Below are positions 16,653-23,813 of a DNA stretch of 64,000 nt, in pieces; position 1 is the stretch's first letter, and each line of letters begins with the position of its first letter. Origin of the DNA: Salinispirillum marinum. GTDB taxonomy: Bacteria; Pseudomonadota; Gammaproteobacteria; Pseudomonadales; Natronospirillaceae. Under the pieces are notes generated by a model. The model saw only the letters and a list, made by a program, of their open reading frames with translations, was not told the origin of the DNA and did no database searches. The position numbers and the translations under genes were made by a program. The DNA lies in NCBI RefSeq assembly GCF_042651565.1, contig NZ_JBHSDF010000003.1, one strand, 5' to 3'.

Positions 16653-17405
16653 ATGAAAGTCGTAACTTGGAACTGTAATGGAGCACTCAGACGAAAGCTT
16701 GCAGAAGCAGATAGCTTGCGAGCTGATGTCTTGGTGGTTCAGGAGTGTGAAGACCCCGCGCTATCGACTCCCGCATATAGAGAGTGGGCCGGTTCTTACC
16801 TGTGGGTGGGCGAGTCAAAAAATCGTGGCATCGGTATTTTTCCCCGAAACGGCCATCGAGTTGAAAAGTTAGATTGGAGTGGCAGCTTTTCCGTCCCTGG
16901 GCTGCTCAGCAAAAGTGAAACGTTGAATTGGAGCACGGAAGATCTGAGGCTTTTTCTCCCTTTCACTATCAACAGAGATTTAACCGTGCTGGCCGTCTGG
17001 ACGAAGGGACGCAATGAAGAAGCATTTGGCTACATGGGGCAATTCTGGAAGTATCTTCAGATTCACCGTGACGATCTTGGCGGGCCAAAGACAATTATTC
17101 TCGGCGATTTTAATAGCAATGTGCGCTGGGATAAGCCGGACCGCTGGTGGAATCACTCTGACGTAGTTGCTGAGCTCAGCGAGATGGGTTTCAAGAGTCA
17201 GTATCATCGAGTTTTCGAGGAAGAACAGGGCAATGAGACCAGCCCGACATTTTTCTTGCATCGGAACCCCGAGAAGGCCTATCACATTGACTATGTTTTC
17301 ACCTCGTCAGACTTTCCAGAAGAATGTAGTTTGCAGGTCGGTCAGCACGACGAGTGGATTTCAATAAGTGACCATGTGCCGCTGACACTGAGCACCAACA
17401 GTTAA
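16653..17405 (+). CDS. Endonuclease/exonuclease/phosphatase family protein (cassette gene)
   Basis: A 250-residue metal-dependent phosphoesterase of the EEP (DNase I-like) superfamily. The active-site motifs are all visible in order: TWNCNG at the N-terminus, the metal-binding Glu in QECE, GDFNSN in the middle, HIDYVF and the final SDHVPL. The start codon lies 16 bp after the cassette boundary and the stop overlaps the attC core, the compact layout of integron cassettes. There is no signal peptide, so it should be cytosolic. Whether it acts on DNA, RNA or a small phosphoester cannot be told; a defence role is possible. Confidence 0.8.
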   Translation: MKVVTWNCNGALRRKLAEADSLRADVLVVQECEDPALSTPAYREWAGSYLWVGESKNRGIGIFPRNGHRVEKLDWSGSFSVPGLLSKSETLNWSTEDLRLFLPFTINRDLTVLAVWTKGRNEEAFGYMGQFWKYLQIHRDDLGGPKTIILGDFNSNVRWDKPDRWWNHSDVVAELSEMGFKSQYHRVFEEEQGNETSPTFFLHRNPEKAYHIDYVFTSSDFPEECSLQVGQHDEWISISDHVPLTLSTNS

Positions 17406-17477
17406 CAATCGGCTGCACAGCGACCGATTTTCCGCCGCTTCGCGGCTCCAAACCGGCGCGTGAGCCGGGCGTTATTG
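17399..17477 (+). repeat. attC recombination site
   Basis: The site begins with core CAGTTAAC-AA and ends with GGGCG^TTATTG. The inner boxes CGGCTGCAC (17410-17418) and GTGAGCCG (17460-17467) pair with one unpaired G, the extrahelical base typical of attC folding, and a central GCCGC-TTC-GCGGC hairpin (17434-17446) closes the structure. Recombination would occur between G17471 and T17472. Confidence 0.88.
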
Positions 17478-17526
17478 AATCCAAATATTCCTTAATGCCT
17501 AAGACAAGACCTGTCACTCTGCATAC

Positions 17527-17555
17527 TTGATGCCCAAGTAAGGTGTGCATAATAT
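17527..17555 (+). promoter_or_regulatory. Sigma-70-like promoter of the ccdA-like gene
   Basis: TTGATG (17527-17532) and TAATAT (17550-17555) are spaced by 17 bp and lie 32 bp before the ccdA-like start. Cassette genes of toxin-antitoxin type usually bring their own promoter, as here. Confidence 0.5.
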
Positions 17556-17586
17556 GTGGGCGTTCGTTCCGCACGAGGACTAAGCC

Positions 17587-17832
17587 ATGCAAGCTGTTGA
17601 AGTTACGAAAGGCAACCGAAAACCAGCGAACCTGTCAGTAGACAGTGCTCTACTCAAAGAAGTTGAAGCCTTAGATACCAATGTTTCACAATCCGCTGAA
17701 GCAGGTGTCACGGCGACTGTGAAACTGCATAAACAAGAGGCATGGTTGAAAGAAAATGCCGGTGCTCTGGCCAGTTCGAACGCATACGTTGAAGCTCACG
17801 GTTTACCTCTTGCACGGCACCGTTATTTTTGA
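17587..17832 (+). CDS. CcdA-type antitoxin without a visible CcdB partner
   Basis: An 81-residue protein with the CcdA layout: an N-terminal DNA-binding half (residues 1-40; KPANLSVDSALLKEVEALD) and a C-terminal toxin-binding tail ending in the conserved GLPLARHRYF, compare the usual GLPLARYRQF. Canonical ccdA is followed immediately by ccdB, but the 170 bp after this stop hold no CcdB-like frame. The gene is complete with its own promoter, so it looks like an orphan antitoxin, perhaps one that neutralises CcdB of incoming elements. Confidence 0.82.
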   Translation: MQAVEVTKGNRKPANLSVDSALLKEVEALDTNVSQSAEAGVTATVKLHKQEAWLKENAGALASSNAYVEAHGLPLARHRYF

Positions 17833-17966
17833 GGGCTCTCTTCGAAATCTTCTCAGCGAATTGAACACCCCCTGTCATCGCGCCACTGTTTAGGATGTCT
17901 CCCCCAATATTTGACTGCGATACGTTGGTGTAAACGATCTCTAGCCATCTTTCATTGACTGTACTA

Positions 17967-17981
17967 ACATGTAATACATGT
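17967..17981 (+). promoter_or_regulatory. Operator-like palindrome of the toxin-antitoxin operon
   Basis: ACATGT-AAT-ACATGT is a 15-bp palindrome 21 bp before the antitoxin start and just after a TTGACT hexamer (17955-17960). This is the expected place for autoregulation by the antitoxin. Confidence 0.55.
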
Positions 17982-18002
17982 CGCTACACTGAGGGTGTTG
18001 TC

Positions 18003-18269
18003 ATGAGCATTACAAGTATTCGAATCGCTGAAGATGTCGACTCCTCCTTGGAGGTGCTGTCTAAAAGGCTTGATAGAAGTAAGAACTACATCATCAATCA
18101 GGCAATCAAAGAGTTTGTTGCTCGGCAGTCTATGGAAGATGCAAGGTGGCAAGATACCCTTGTGGCGCTTGAATCCGTAAAGGCGGGTAATTCTGTTGAC
18201 GAACAAGATGTTAATGCCTGGCTGAACAGCTGGGGTACGGGCAATCGTAAGTCACCACCTAAGCCATGA
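18003..18269 (+). CDS. RelB/CopG-family antitoxin
   Basis: An 88-residue protein beginning MSITSIRIAEDVDSSLEVLS, with the ribbon-helix-helix pattern of CopG/RelB/StbD-type antitoxins in residues 1-48 (beta strand TSIRIAEDV, helices SSLEVLSKRLDRS and NYIINQAIKEFV) and an acidic C-terminal half that should wrap the toxin. The start at 18003 is preferred because upstream residues are not conserved in type. It overlaps the toxin start by 4 bp and would repress its own promoter at the palindrome upstream. Confidence 0.88.
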   Translation: MSITSIRIAEDVDSSLEVLSKRLDRSKNYIINQAIKEFVARQSMEDARWQDTLVALESVKAGNSVDEQDVNAWLNSWGTGNRKSPPKP

Positions 18270-18553
18270 AGATAAGGTATTCACCTGAGTCCGTCGAGGA
18301 TCTCAGTAGGGTGGTTGAATTTGTAGAGGCCAAGAATCCATTTGCAGCTCGTCGCATTGCAATAGATATTCAAGAGGCGTTCGATAAACTAAAACAGTTT
18401 CCTAAAATTGGTCTTCCCGTTTTGAAATCATCTGACCCTGAGCTAGTACGCGATCTGTATATAGGTAACTATATGGCACGTTACCTGATCACGGATGAAA
18501 TCATCTATATATTAAGAATTTGGCATCACAAAGAGAATGAGAAAAATATATAA
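18266..18553 (+). CDS. RelE/ParE-family toxin
   Basis: A 95-residue protein of the RelE/ParE superfamily. It begins with a strand and the helix PESVEDLSRVVEFVEAKNP, continues with the helix AARRIAIDIQEAFDKLKQFP and closes with the strands RYLITDEIIYILRIWHHKEN, the usual ParE/RelE order. Target (gyrase or ribosome-bound mRNA) cannot be decided from sequence. It is translationally coupled to the antitoxin by a 4-bp overlap and should form a stable type II complex with it. Confidence 0.88.
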   Translation: MKIRYSPESVEDLSRVVEFVEAKNPFAARRIAIDIQEAFDKLKQFPKIGLPVLKSSDPELVRDLYIGNYMARYLITDEIIYILRIWHHKENEKNI

Positions 18554-18592
18554 CAACATGCATGGAATTACTCAGTTACGACGACTCACCTG
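18551..18592 (+). repeat. Possible left half of a damaged attC
   Basis: TATAACAACATGCATGG directly follows the toxin stop and resembles the left end of an attC (core YAACAA plus inner box), similar to TAACAAACGCATG at 19895. No right half follows; transposase-derived sequence starts within 50 bp. Confidence 0.25.
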
Positions 18593-18593
18593 A

Positions 18594-18797
18594 ATGCACA
18601 GAGTAAGCATTAGATTTGAGGCACAAGGCGGGCACCGAATGTCGGTGGTGGAGCCGGTGTTCGGCAACATCGGTACAAACGAAAGACTCAACCACTTCAG
18701 CTTGCGCGGTAAAGACAAGGTGCAAGGCCATTGGCAGTTGTACTGCATGGTGCACAACATTGAGAAACTGGGGCGATACGGACGACTGAGCCAGTAA
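18594..18797 (+). pseudogene. IS1182-family transposase C-terminal remnant
   Basis: The frame encodes RMSVVEPVFGNIGTNERLN followed by FSLRGKDKVQGHWQLYCMVH and NIEKL, the characteristic C-terminal end of IS1182-type DDE transposases, including the catalytic Glu (VEPVFGN). Only about 65 residues remain of a protein normally over 400. I could not recognise the terminal inverted repeats. The remnant sits between the toxin gene and the next cassette boundary and has probably disrupted an attC. Confidence 0.8.
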
Positions 18798-18970
18798 AGC
18801 AGCCCGATACGCCATGAAAACGGCTTCCAATGAAGCCAAATACGACAAAAGTGGCTATGCTGGAACCAGAACATTGAAACGGAGTCATCGACGACAAACT
18901 GCTGATGGCCCAGAACTTTTAGGGTGTAGAGATGCTCAGGCATGTGTCCGATGAGTTTTTCTACAGCCTC
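18798..18970. other. Residual sequence between the IS remnant and the next cassette
   Basis: This stretch has only out-of-frame minus-strand reading with no recognisable family. It ends in CTACAGCCTC-GTTAGGGC, which looks like the right half of an attC (inner box plus core). The material is probably leftover IS end and cassette sequence. Confidence 0.35.
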
Positions 18971-18979
18971 GTTAGGGCT
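18971..18979 (+). repeat. Integron core site starting the last cassette
   Basis: GTTAGGGCT is the exact 9-base reverse complement of AGCCCTAAC at 19890-19898, as expected for the two core boxes of one cassette. Recombination would occur after the first G. Confidence 0.65.
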
Positions 18980-18991
18980 TAAGGAGGCGCT

Positions 18992-19885
18992 TTGACTGTT
19001 GTATACCTCGATCAAAATAAGTGGATTGAACTCGCACGAATCAGGAATGGAAAGGACTCATCTGATCGTGCACGACAGTTATTAAGGGAGATTGATGCAG
19101 CACGTGATTGCGGGGTTATATTTCCTTTATCGGCGATACACATATTGGAGTTCGCTAGGATAAAAGATAACAAGCGTCGAGCCAGGCTAGGAAGGGTGAT
19201 GTGGGAGTATTCGGGAGGTATAACTACGAAATCTCTGAAGGAACTGTTGTGCTGGGAGTTGGAAGTAGCATTTGCCAATAAAGGATACGCCGTCAATTCT
19301 GAAAGGCCTTCGTATTTGGGTCGAGGTATAGCCCATGCTTTTGGAGAGAAACTAGATAATCCGATTGCTGCTATGTTTCCAGAAAAAATTGATGAGGCGA
19401 TGTTATGTGGCATGGATGATATTCCTCCAATCCATGGTGGGGTAAGCGCTGAGCATCGCAACAATTTCGCGAACCATTTGCGTTCGATCCACGAAAAGAA
19501 AGAAGATCTTGAAAAGGGCAAGTGGGAAGATTGGATTTATGCATTATCCATGGCTGACATCACAGAACCTTTATATATAGTGATGAGTAAGCATAAAATC
19601 CCGAATTCTGATATTGAATCATGGGGAAAAAGTGGCATTAAGTCATTTATGAACTCCATACCTACTCGCAAACTAGACATTCATCTCCACAAGCAGGTGC
19701 TCAAGAACCCACAGTATAAGCCCAAGCATAGTGACCTTGAAGATTGGGCTGGATTAGTCCCGGCCACGTGCTATGCGGATATCGTAGTGTGTGAAAAACA
19801 CTTCGCCGATTTGGCATGTCGTGGCAATTACAAACATCACGCTAGAATTGAGACAAATATATATGACGTGTTTCAAACCGTCTAA
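18992..19885 (+). CDS. PIN-like domain protein of unknown function (cassette gene)
   Basis: A 297-residue protein starting at a TTG four bases after an ideal AAGGAGG ribosome-binding site. The opening VVYLDQNKWIELAR with its early Asp, the Glu in IHILEFARIKDN and the late segment YADIVVCEKHFADLA are compatible with a PIN-type metal-dependent nuclease fold, where acidic residues come from distant points. I do not recognise a closer family. It is lower in GC than the chromosome and fills one cassette, with the stop 5 bp before the attC-like core. No antitoxin lies next to it. Confidence 0.6.
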   Translation: MTVVYLDQNKWIELARIRNGKDSSDRARQLLREIDAARDCGVIFPLSAIHILEFARIKDNKRRARLGRVMWEYSGGITTKSLKELLCWELEVAFANKGYAVNSERPSYLGRGIAHAFGEKLDNPIAAMFPEKIDEAMLCGMDDIPPIHGGVSAEHRNNFANHLRSIHEKKEDLEKGKWEDWIYALSMADITEPLYIVMSKHKIPNSDIESWGKSGIKSFMNSIPTRKLDIHLHKQVLKNPQYKPKHSDLEDWAGLVPATCYADIVVCEKHFADLACRGNYKHHARIETNIYDVFQTV

Positions 19886-19889
19886 ACAT

Positions 19890-19910
19890 AGCCCTAACAA
19901 ACGCATGTTA
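19890..19910 (+). repeat. Left half of an attC at the end of the last cassette
   Basis: AGCCCTAACAAACGCATGTT carries the core box and probable inner box of an attC, complementary to the cassette start at 18971. The right half is not seen; channel-derived sequence begins within 40 bp. Confidence 0.55.
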
Positions 19911-19934
19911 TCGGACTGTGAACTTGCCAAATAA

Positions 19935-20078
19935 AAACGGACGCCGGTCACGGTGATGGGGCGCATCCTTGCTGGGTTGTCTGCCATCGCTGGCATAGGC
20001 TTGGTGGCCATGCCAGCGGGTATTCTGCCGGTAACATTCAGTGACGCCTTTCAAGATCACCAAGACAAGCGCAAATAG
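19935..20078 (+). pseudogene. C-terminal remnant of a voltage-gated potassium-channel protein
   Basis: After an in-frame stop the sequence reads TPVTVMGRILAGLSAIAGIG and continues LVAMPAGILPVTFSDAF to a TAG at 20076. This is the end of the pore-following helix of two-transmembrane ion-channel proteins, where TVGYGD...PVT precedes GRxxAGLSAIAGIGLVAMPAGIL. The selectivity filter and everything upstream are missing. The break lies next to the cassette end, so acquisition of the cluster, or a deletion with it, has probably removed the rest. Confidence 0.75.
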
Positions 20079-20093
20079 CACCACCCAGACAAA

Positions 20094-21386
20094 TCACCGA
20101 CTCTCCGCTGGCAAGTCATCCTCCACGGGCAGTACGTCATCCGCAGGCGCGTCGTCCAAATCTTCCTGATTCGGTACATCTTCCATCATTTCCAAGCCTT
20201 GAGGCGTGGTACGCAACATGGGGGAGAAATGCCCGGGCGTGTCGATGTCTTCGTCTGGGGTTTGGCGAATGCTGAACAGCAACACCATCAGCAACACAAA
20301 TAACATCACCGCAAAATAGGCGGGTAATGAGGCGGCCCCCTGCCAACCCATCCATACCCCGGCCATGATTGGGCCGATTGCGGCGCCGATGCCGTAAATC
20401 ATCAACAAGCCGCTGGAGCCGGACAAAATATCCTCCGGTTTTAAGTGGTCGACCATGAGGGCTATGGCAATGGGATACAGGGCAAAGTTCATGGCGCCCC
20501 ACAAGGCCATAAAGATAAATATCCACGGCGTGCCGGGGAGCACCAACATAAGGACGGACAAGGCCACCGCTGCGGCCATCATGCCAGCCAACACGGCGCG
20601 CCGGTCGTGCCGGTCGGAAAAATAACCCAAGGGAATTTGCCCGACAATGCCGCCAATAATAGCCGCGCTCATCATGCCGGCTATGCCGCTGGCGTCCATG
20701 CCGGTGCGGGCTGCAAATACGGGGGCGAGGCCCCAAAATGCCCCCAGCACCAAGCCAGAGAATCCGGACGTTGCGGCGGCGACGGGCGAACCGCGCCACA
20801 GCACACGGAAGTCGAAGGTGGGTAGGGTGAGGTTATTCGGTTGGGTGAGCCGGGTCAGGGTAACCGGCAGCATGCCCAGGCAAATCAATACGGCGGCGAG
20901 CACGAATAGGGTATAGGCCGCCGGGCTGTCGATGCGCAAAAGTTGCTGCGCTAAAGCGACGGCCCCCAAGCTGATGACCATATACACCGAAAATACTTTG
21001 CTGCGTTGCTCGGCAGGCACCACGGCGTTGAGCCAGCTTTCGATGATGGCGTACAGGGAAACCAGTGCTATGCCATAGAGTACGCGCAACACAAACCAAA
21101 CGGCTGGGTAGGCGATGAGGGTATGAATAAGGCTGGCGGCGGCGGCCATGGCGGCGCAAAAGGCAAAGGCGCGAATGTGGCCGACGCGCCGAATTAGGGG
21201 CACCACCAGCCAGATGCCGATAAAAAAACCTATGAAGTACCCGGAGCTGAGCAAGCCCAGCAGGGTGGTTGAAAACCCACGGTATTCGCCCGCTAAGGTA
21301 ACTAGCGTATTCAGCAGCCCGTTGCCCAACAATAAGGCGGCAACACCGGTGAACAGCGCCAACAAGGGCGCGAGATAGCGGGGCAT
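20094..21386 (-). CDS. YcaD-like major facilitator superfamily transporter
   Basis: A 430-residue inner-membrane protein with twelve predicted helices, the MFS layout. The first half contains GYFIGFFIGIWLVVPLIRRV followed by the expected basic loop, and the second half GIVGQIPLGYFSDRHDRRAV, the G-x-x-x-D-R-x-x-R loop motif. The sequence type is the YcaD group, whose substrates are not known. A hydrophilic acidic tail of about 50 residues extends beyond the last helix. It is transcribed alone and convergent with the channel remnant. Confidence 0.85.
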   Translation of the reverse strand: MPRYLAPLLALFTGVAALLLGNGLLNTLVTLAGEYRGFSTTLLGLLSSGYFIGFFIGIWLVVPLIRRVGHIRAFAFCAAMAAAASLIHTLIAYPAVWFVLRVLYGIALVSLYAIIESWLNAVVPAEQRSKVFSVYMVISLGAVALAQQLLRIDSPAAYTLFVLAAVLICLGMLPVTLTRLTQPNNLTLPTFDFRVLWRGSPVAAATSGFSGLVLGAFWGLAPVFAARTGMDASGIAGMMSAAIIGGIVGQIPLGYFSDRHDRRAVLAGMMAAAVALSVLMLVLPGTPWIFIFMALWGAMNFALYPIAIALMVDHLKPEDILSGSSGLLMIYGIGAAIGPIMAGVWMGWQGAASLPAYFAVMLFVLLMVLLFSIRQTPDEDIDTPGHFSPMLRTTPQGLEMMEDVPNQEDLDDAPADDVLPVEDDLPAESR

Positions 21387-21592
21387 GGTGGTCTCCGAGA
21401 CGCAGCGTTCTTAAGTCTATGGTCAAAACAGGAAACTACCACACTTTGGCGACCATGTTGGCCGTTCGTACGGATTTTTTTTGCACGCGTTGTCGAACAA
21501 ATGTACAGAGTTCGCCACGCGCAGATGACAAGTCGCAGGGTTAAGTTTATGCTGATGTGCACACAATGAGTGCAGCAATGGGGCGGCCAACC

Positions 21593-21886
21593 ATGGATTC
21601 GAACAAGCCAAAAGAAACCACAGTCCAATACACCGTGCGTAGCTCGGAGCTTTCACCGGGCATGCGGTTTTTGGTGATTTTTTGTGCGGTTGTGGGTGCT
21701 GTATCGTTGTTTTTCTTGGTGTTGATGCCGTTATTGGGCATGGCCTTTTCCATTGTGATTACCCTGTTTTTGGGCTTCCTGGCGGTGCTGGCGGGCTTGT
21801 TTATCTTCTTTATTTTACTGTCGCCTATTATTTTGGCGGGTTTGGGTATTCGGGCGTTATCCACTAAGCGACGTTCAAAGCCGTAA
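21593..21886 (+). CDS. Small two-helix membrane protein, unknown
   Basis: A protein of about 97 residues from the ATG at 21593 (MDSNKPKETT); in-frame ATGs at 21557, 21569 and 21581 would add up to 12 residues. Two long hydrophobic helices (about residues 28-52 and 55-85) with a short turn and a basic tail (STKRRSKP) indicate an inner-membrane protein. I do not recognise its family. It is divergent from the MFS gene and upstream of the AEC carrier, 82 bp away. Confidence 0.6.
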   Translation: MDSNKPKETTVQYTVRSSELSPGMRFLVIFCAVVGAVSLFFLVLMPLLGMAFSIVITLFLGFLAVLAGLFIFFILLSPIILAGLGIRALSTKRRSKP

Positions 21887-21968
21887 GATAAAACCGTAGT
21901 TCTACGGATGGCCTTTGCGCCGCTATCTGACATTCTGTCTTTCCTTCGTTGTTTGTTAAGGGTACATC

Positions 21969-22862
21969 TTGGATATCGTCGGCCTCTCGCTGTTTGAGCG
22001 CATCTTCTTCACGGTATTTCCGCTGGTGATCATTGTGGGTGTGGGTTTTATCTATGCCCGACGTCGCCCCACGGATATGGCGATGGCGAATCAGGTCAAC
22101 ATTGATGTGTTCGTGCCGGCGCTTATTTTCTCGGTTATGTCGTCAGAATCCTTTGATTTGCCGACGTACTCCACCTTGGCCCTGGGCGCAATGGTGGTGG
22201 TGTTGGGGTCTGGTTTGTTGCTGTGGCCGTTATGCCGCTGGTTGGGTGTGCAACCCAAAACATTCTTGCCACCGATGATGTTCAACAACAGTGGGAATTT
22301 GGGCATTCCCTTGATGGTGCTGGCGTTTGGTGAAGCGGCGTTGCCAGCGGCGGTGGTGATGTTTTTGGTGGAAAATGTGCTGCACTTTTCGGTGGGCGCG
22401 TACATCATGGACCACAAAACCAAACTGTTTCGGATGTTGCGGATGCCGATGATTGCGGCGACGCTGGCGGGTTTGGTCTGGAGTGTTTGGCAGTTGCCCC
22501 TACCAACGCCCGTCAAAACGGCAGTGGATATGCTGGGCCAAATTGCTATTCCGTTGATGCTCTTTGCCCTTGGCGTGCGCATGACCACCATCGACTTCAC
22601 GCATTGGAAGATCGGTGCCTGGGGCGCGTTATTAGCGCCGGTGAGTGGCATTTTGATTGCGCTATTGCTGCAGCCATTTTTGCAACTCGATGCGACCCAG
22701 TTCGGTTACTTGGTTTTGTTTGGTGCCCTGCCCCCGGCCGTTTTGAATTATATGATTGCGGAACGCTACCAGCAGGAACCGCATCTCGTAGCGTCCATTG
22801 TATTAACAGGCAATATCGGCAGTTTGTTGGTGATCCCTGTTGTTTTAGCGTTCATTCTTTAA
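21969..22862 (+). CDS. AEC (auxin efflux carrier) family transporter
   Basis: An inner-membrane carrier of 297 residues with about ten helices and the inverted-repeat layout of the AEC/BART group. The segments ARRRPTDMAMANQVNIDVFV and MFNNSGNLGIPLMVLAFGEA are diagnostic of the family, whose bacterial members move malonate, malate or other small carboxylates. The start is TTG at 21969, preceded by AAGGG at good distance. It is followed after 12 bp by an EamA transporter gene, so the two are likely one transcript. Confidence 0.85.
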   Translation: MDIVGLSLFERIFFTVFPLVIIVGVGFIYARRRPTDMAMANQVNIDVFVPALIFSVMSSESFDLPTYSTLALGAMVVVLGSGLLLWPLCRWLGVQPKTFLPPMMFNNSGNLGIPLMVLAFGEAALPAAVVMFLVENVLHFSVGAYIMDHKTKLFRMLRMPMIAATLAGLVWSVWQLPLPTPVKTAVDMLGQIAIPLMLFALGVRMTTIDFTHWKIGAWGALLAPVSGILIALLLQPFLQLDATQFGYLVLFGALPPAVLNYMIAERYQQEPHLVASIVLTGNIGSLLVIPVVLAFIL

Positions 22863-22874
22863 GGAGTTTGCACC

Positions 22875-23801
22875 ATGACCCAGCCGTTAGCGCAAAACTC
22901 GGAAAGTACCTCAGTCGGTTTCGCTTGGTTTCTGTTGGCTGCCACCACCTTATTTTGGGGCGGTAATTTTGTGCTGGGCCGTGCGGTGGCAGCGGACATT
23001 CCGCCCATCGCACTGGCATGGTGGCGCTGGGTGTTGGCGATGGCAGTGATTATGCCCTTTGCGGCCCACGGGCTGTGGCAGGTGCGGGCGGTGCTTTGGC
23101 AGCATAAAGGGTATTTGCTGTTGGTGTCGGTGTTGAGCGTCAGTGTGTTCAATACCTTTGTGTATTTGGGTTTGCAGACCTCCACGGCGACCAACGCTTT
23201 GCTCCTGTTGTCTTCCGGCCCGGTGATGATTTTGATTTTTTCGTGGGCGTTGTTTGGTGAGCGCGTCAGTACGCAGCAGGTCTTGGGGATTTTATTGTCT
23301 CTGGTGGGTGTGGTGGTGATTGTGACGGAAGGTCATCCGTTGGCATTGCAGGTGTTGTTGCAAGGCGGTACCGGGAATTTATGGATTCTGGCCGCTGTCA
23401 TCGCGTGGGCCTTATATTCGGTTTTGCTGCGTAAACGCCCGGCCGAACTGAATGGCACGGTGTTTTTTGCCCTCACGGCCGTGGTGGGCTGGATTGTGCT
23501 GTCGCCTTTTTTCTTCTATGAGCACTTTGTGCAGGAACGCATCATGGTGTTCAACACCACGGCGTTGATCAGTGTGGGTTATGTCGGTTTCTTTGCGTCG
23601 GTGTTGGCGTTTTTGTTTTGGAATCGCGGTATACAGATGCTGGGTGCGAATCGGGCCAGTAATTCGATTCACTTGATCCCGGTGTGGGGCTTGGTGTTGG
23701 CGAGTATTTTCTTGGGTGAACGTTTGGTCGGTTTTCACTGGCTCGGCATGGGGCTGATCATTGCCGGTATTTTACTGGCCAGTGTGCTGCGGCGGCGTTG
23801 A
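22875..23801 (+). CDS. EamA/DMT-family transporter
   Basis: A 308-residue inner-membrane protein with ten predicted helices formed by two EamA repeats (about 15-150 and 165-300). The sequence LFWGGNFVLGRAVAADIPP at the N-terminus and LIPVWGLVLASIFLGERLVG in the second repeat are typical of the drug/metabolite transporter superfamily. Substrates may be metabolites or amino acids exported from the cell. It is 12 bp after the AEC gene. Confidence 0.87.
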   Translation: MTQPLAQNSESTSVGFAWFLLAATTLFWGGNFVLGRAVAADIPPIALAWWRWVLAMAVIMPFAAHGLWQVRAVLWQHKGYLLLVSVLSVSVFNTFVYLGLQTSTATNALLLLSSGPVMILIFSWALFGERVSTQQVLGILLSLVGVVVIVTEGHPLALQVLLQGGTGNLWILAAVIAWALYSVLLRKRPAELNGTVFFALTAVVGWIVLSPFFFYEHFVQERIMVFNTTALISVGYVGFFASVLAFLFWNRGIQMLGANRASNSIHLIPVWGLVLASIFLGERLVGFHWLGMGLIIAGILLASVLRRR

Positions 23802-23813
23802 AGTTGGGGGGCG

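Larger units (their letters stand above)
16637..19910 (+). mobile_element. Integron cassette cluster without integrase (CALIN-like)
   Basis: At least two cassette boundaries are visible by the matching of core sites. The first cassette starts G^TTAACTG at 16636, and its complement CAGTTAAC lies at 17399-17406 as the start of a complete attC ending at 17471. A later cassette starts G^TTAGGGCT at 18971, and its complement AGCCCTAAC lies at 19890-19898. The genes inside (nuclease family, antitoxin, toxin-antitoxin, PIN-like) are typical cassette cargo and are lower in GC than the neighbours. No integrase is present in the window, and an IS remnant disturbs the middle. Confidence 0.75.

Noticed and set aside
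17955..17960. TTGACT as a -35 box for the toxin-antitoxin operon
   Set aside because: No well-spaced -10 hexamer follows; TAATAC is too close and TACACT too far, so I report only the palindrome.
18572..19015. A 147-residue minus-strand open frame across the IS remnant
   Set aside because: It is antisense to the transposase remnant and overlaps the start of the next cassette gene; no family resemblance.
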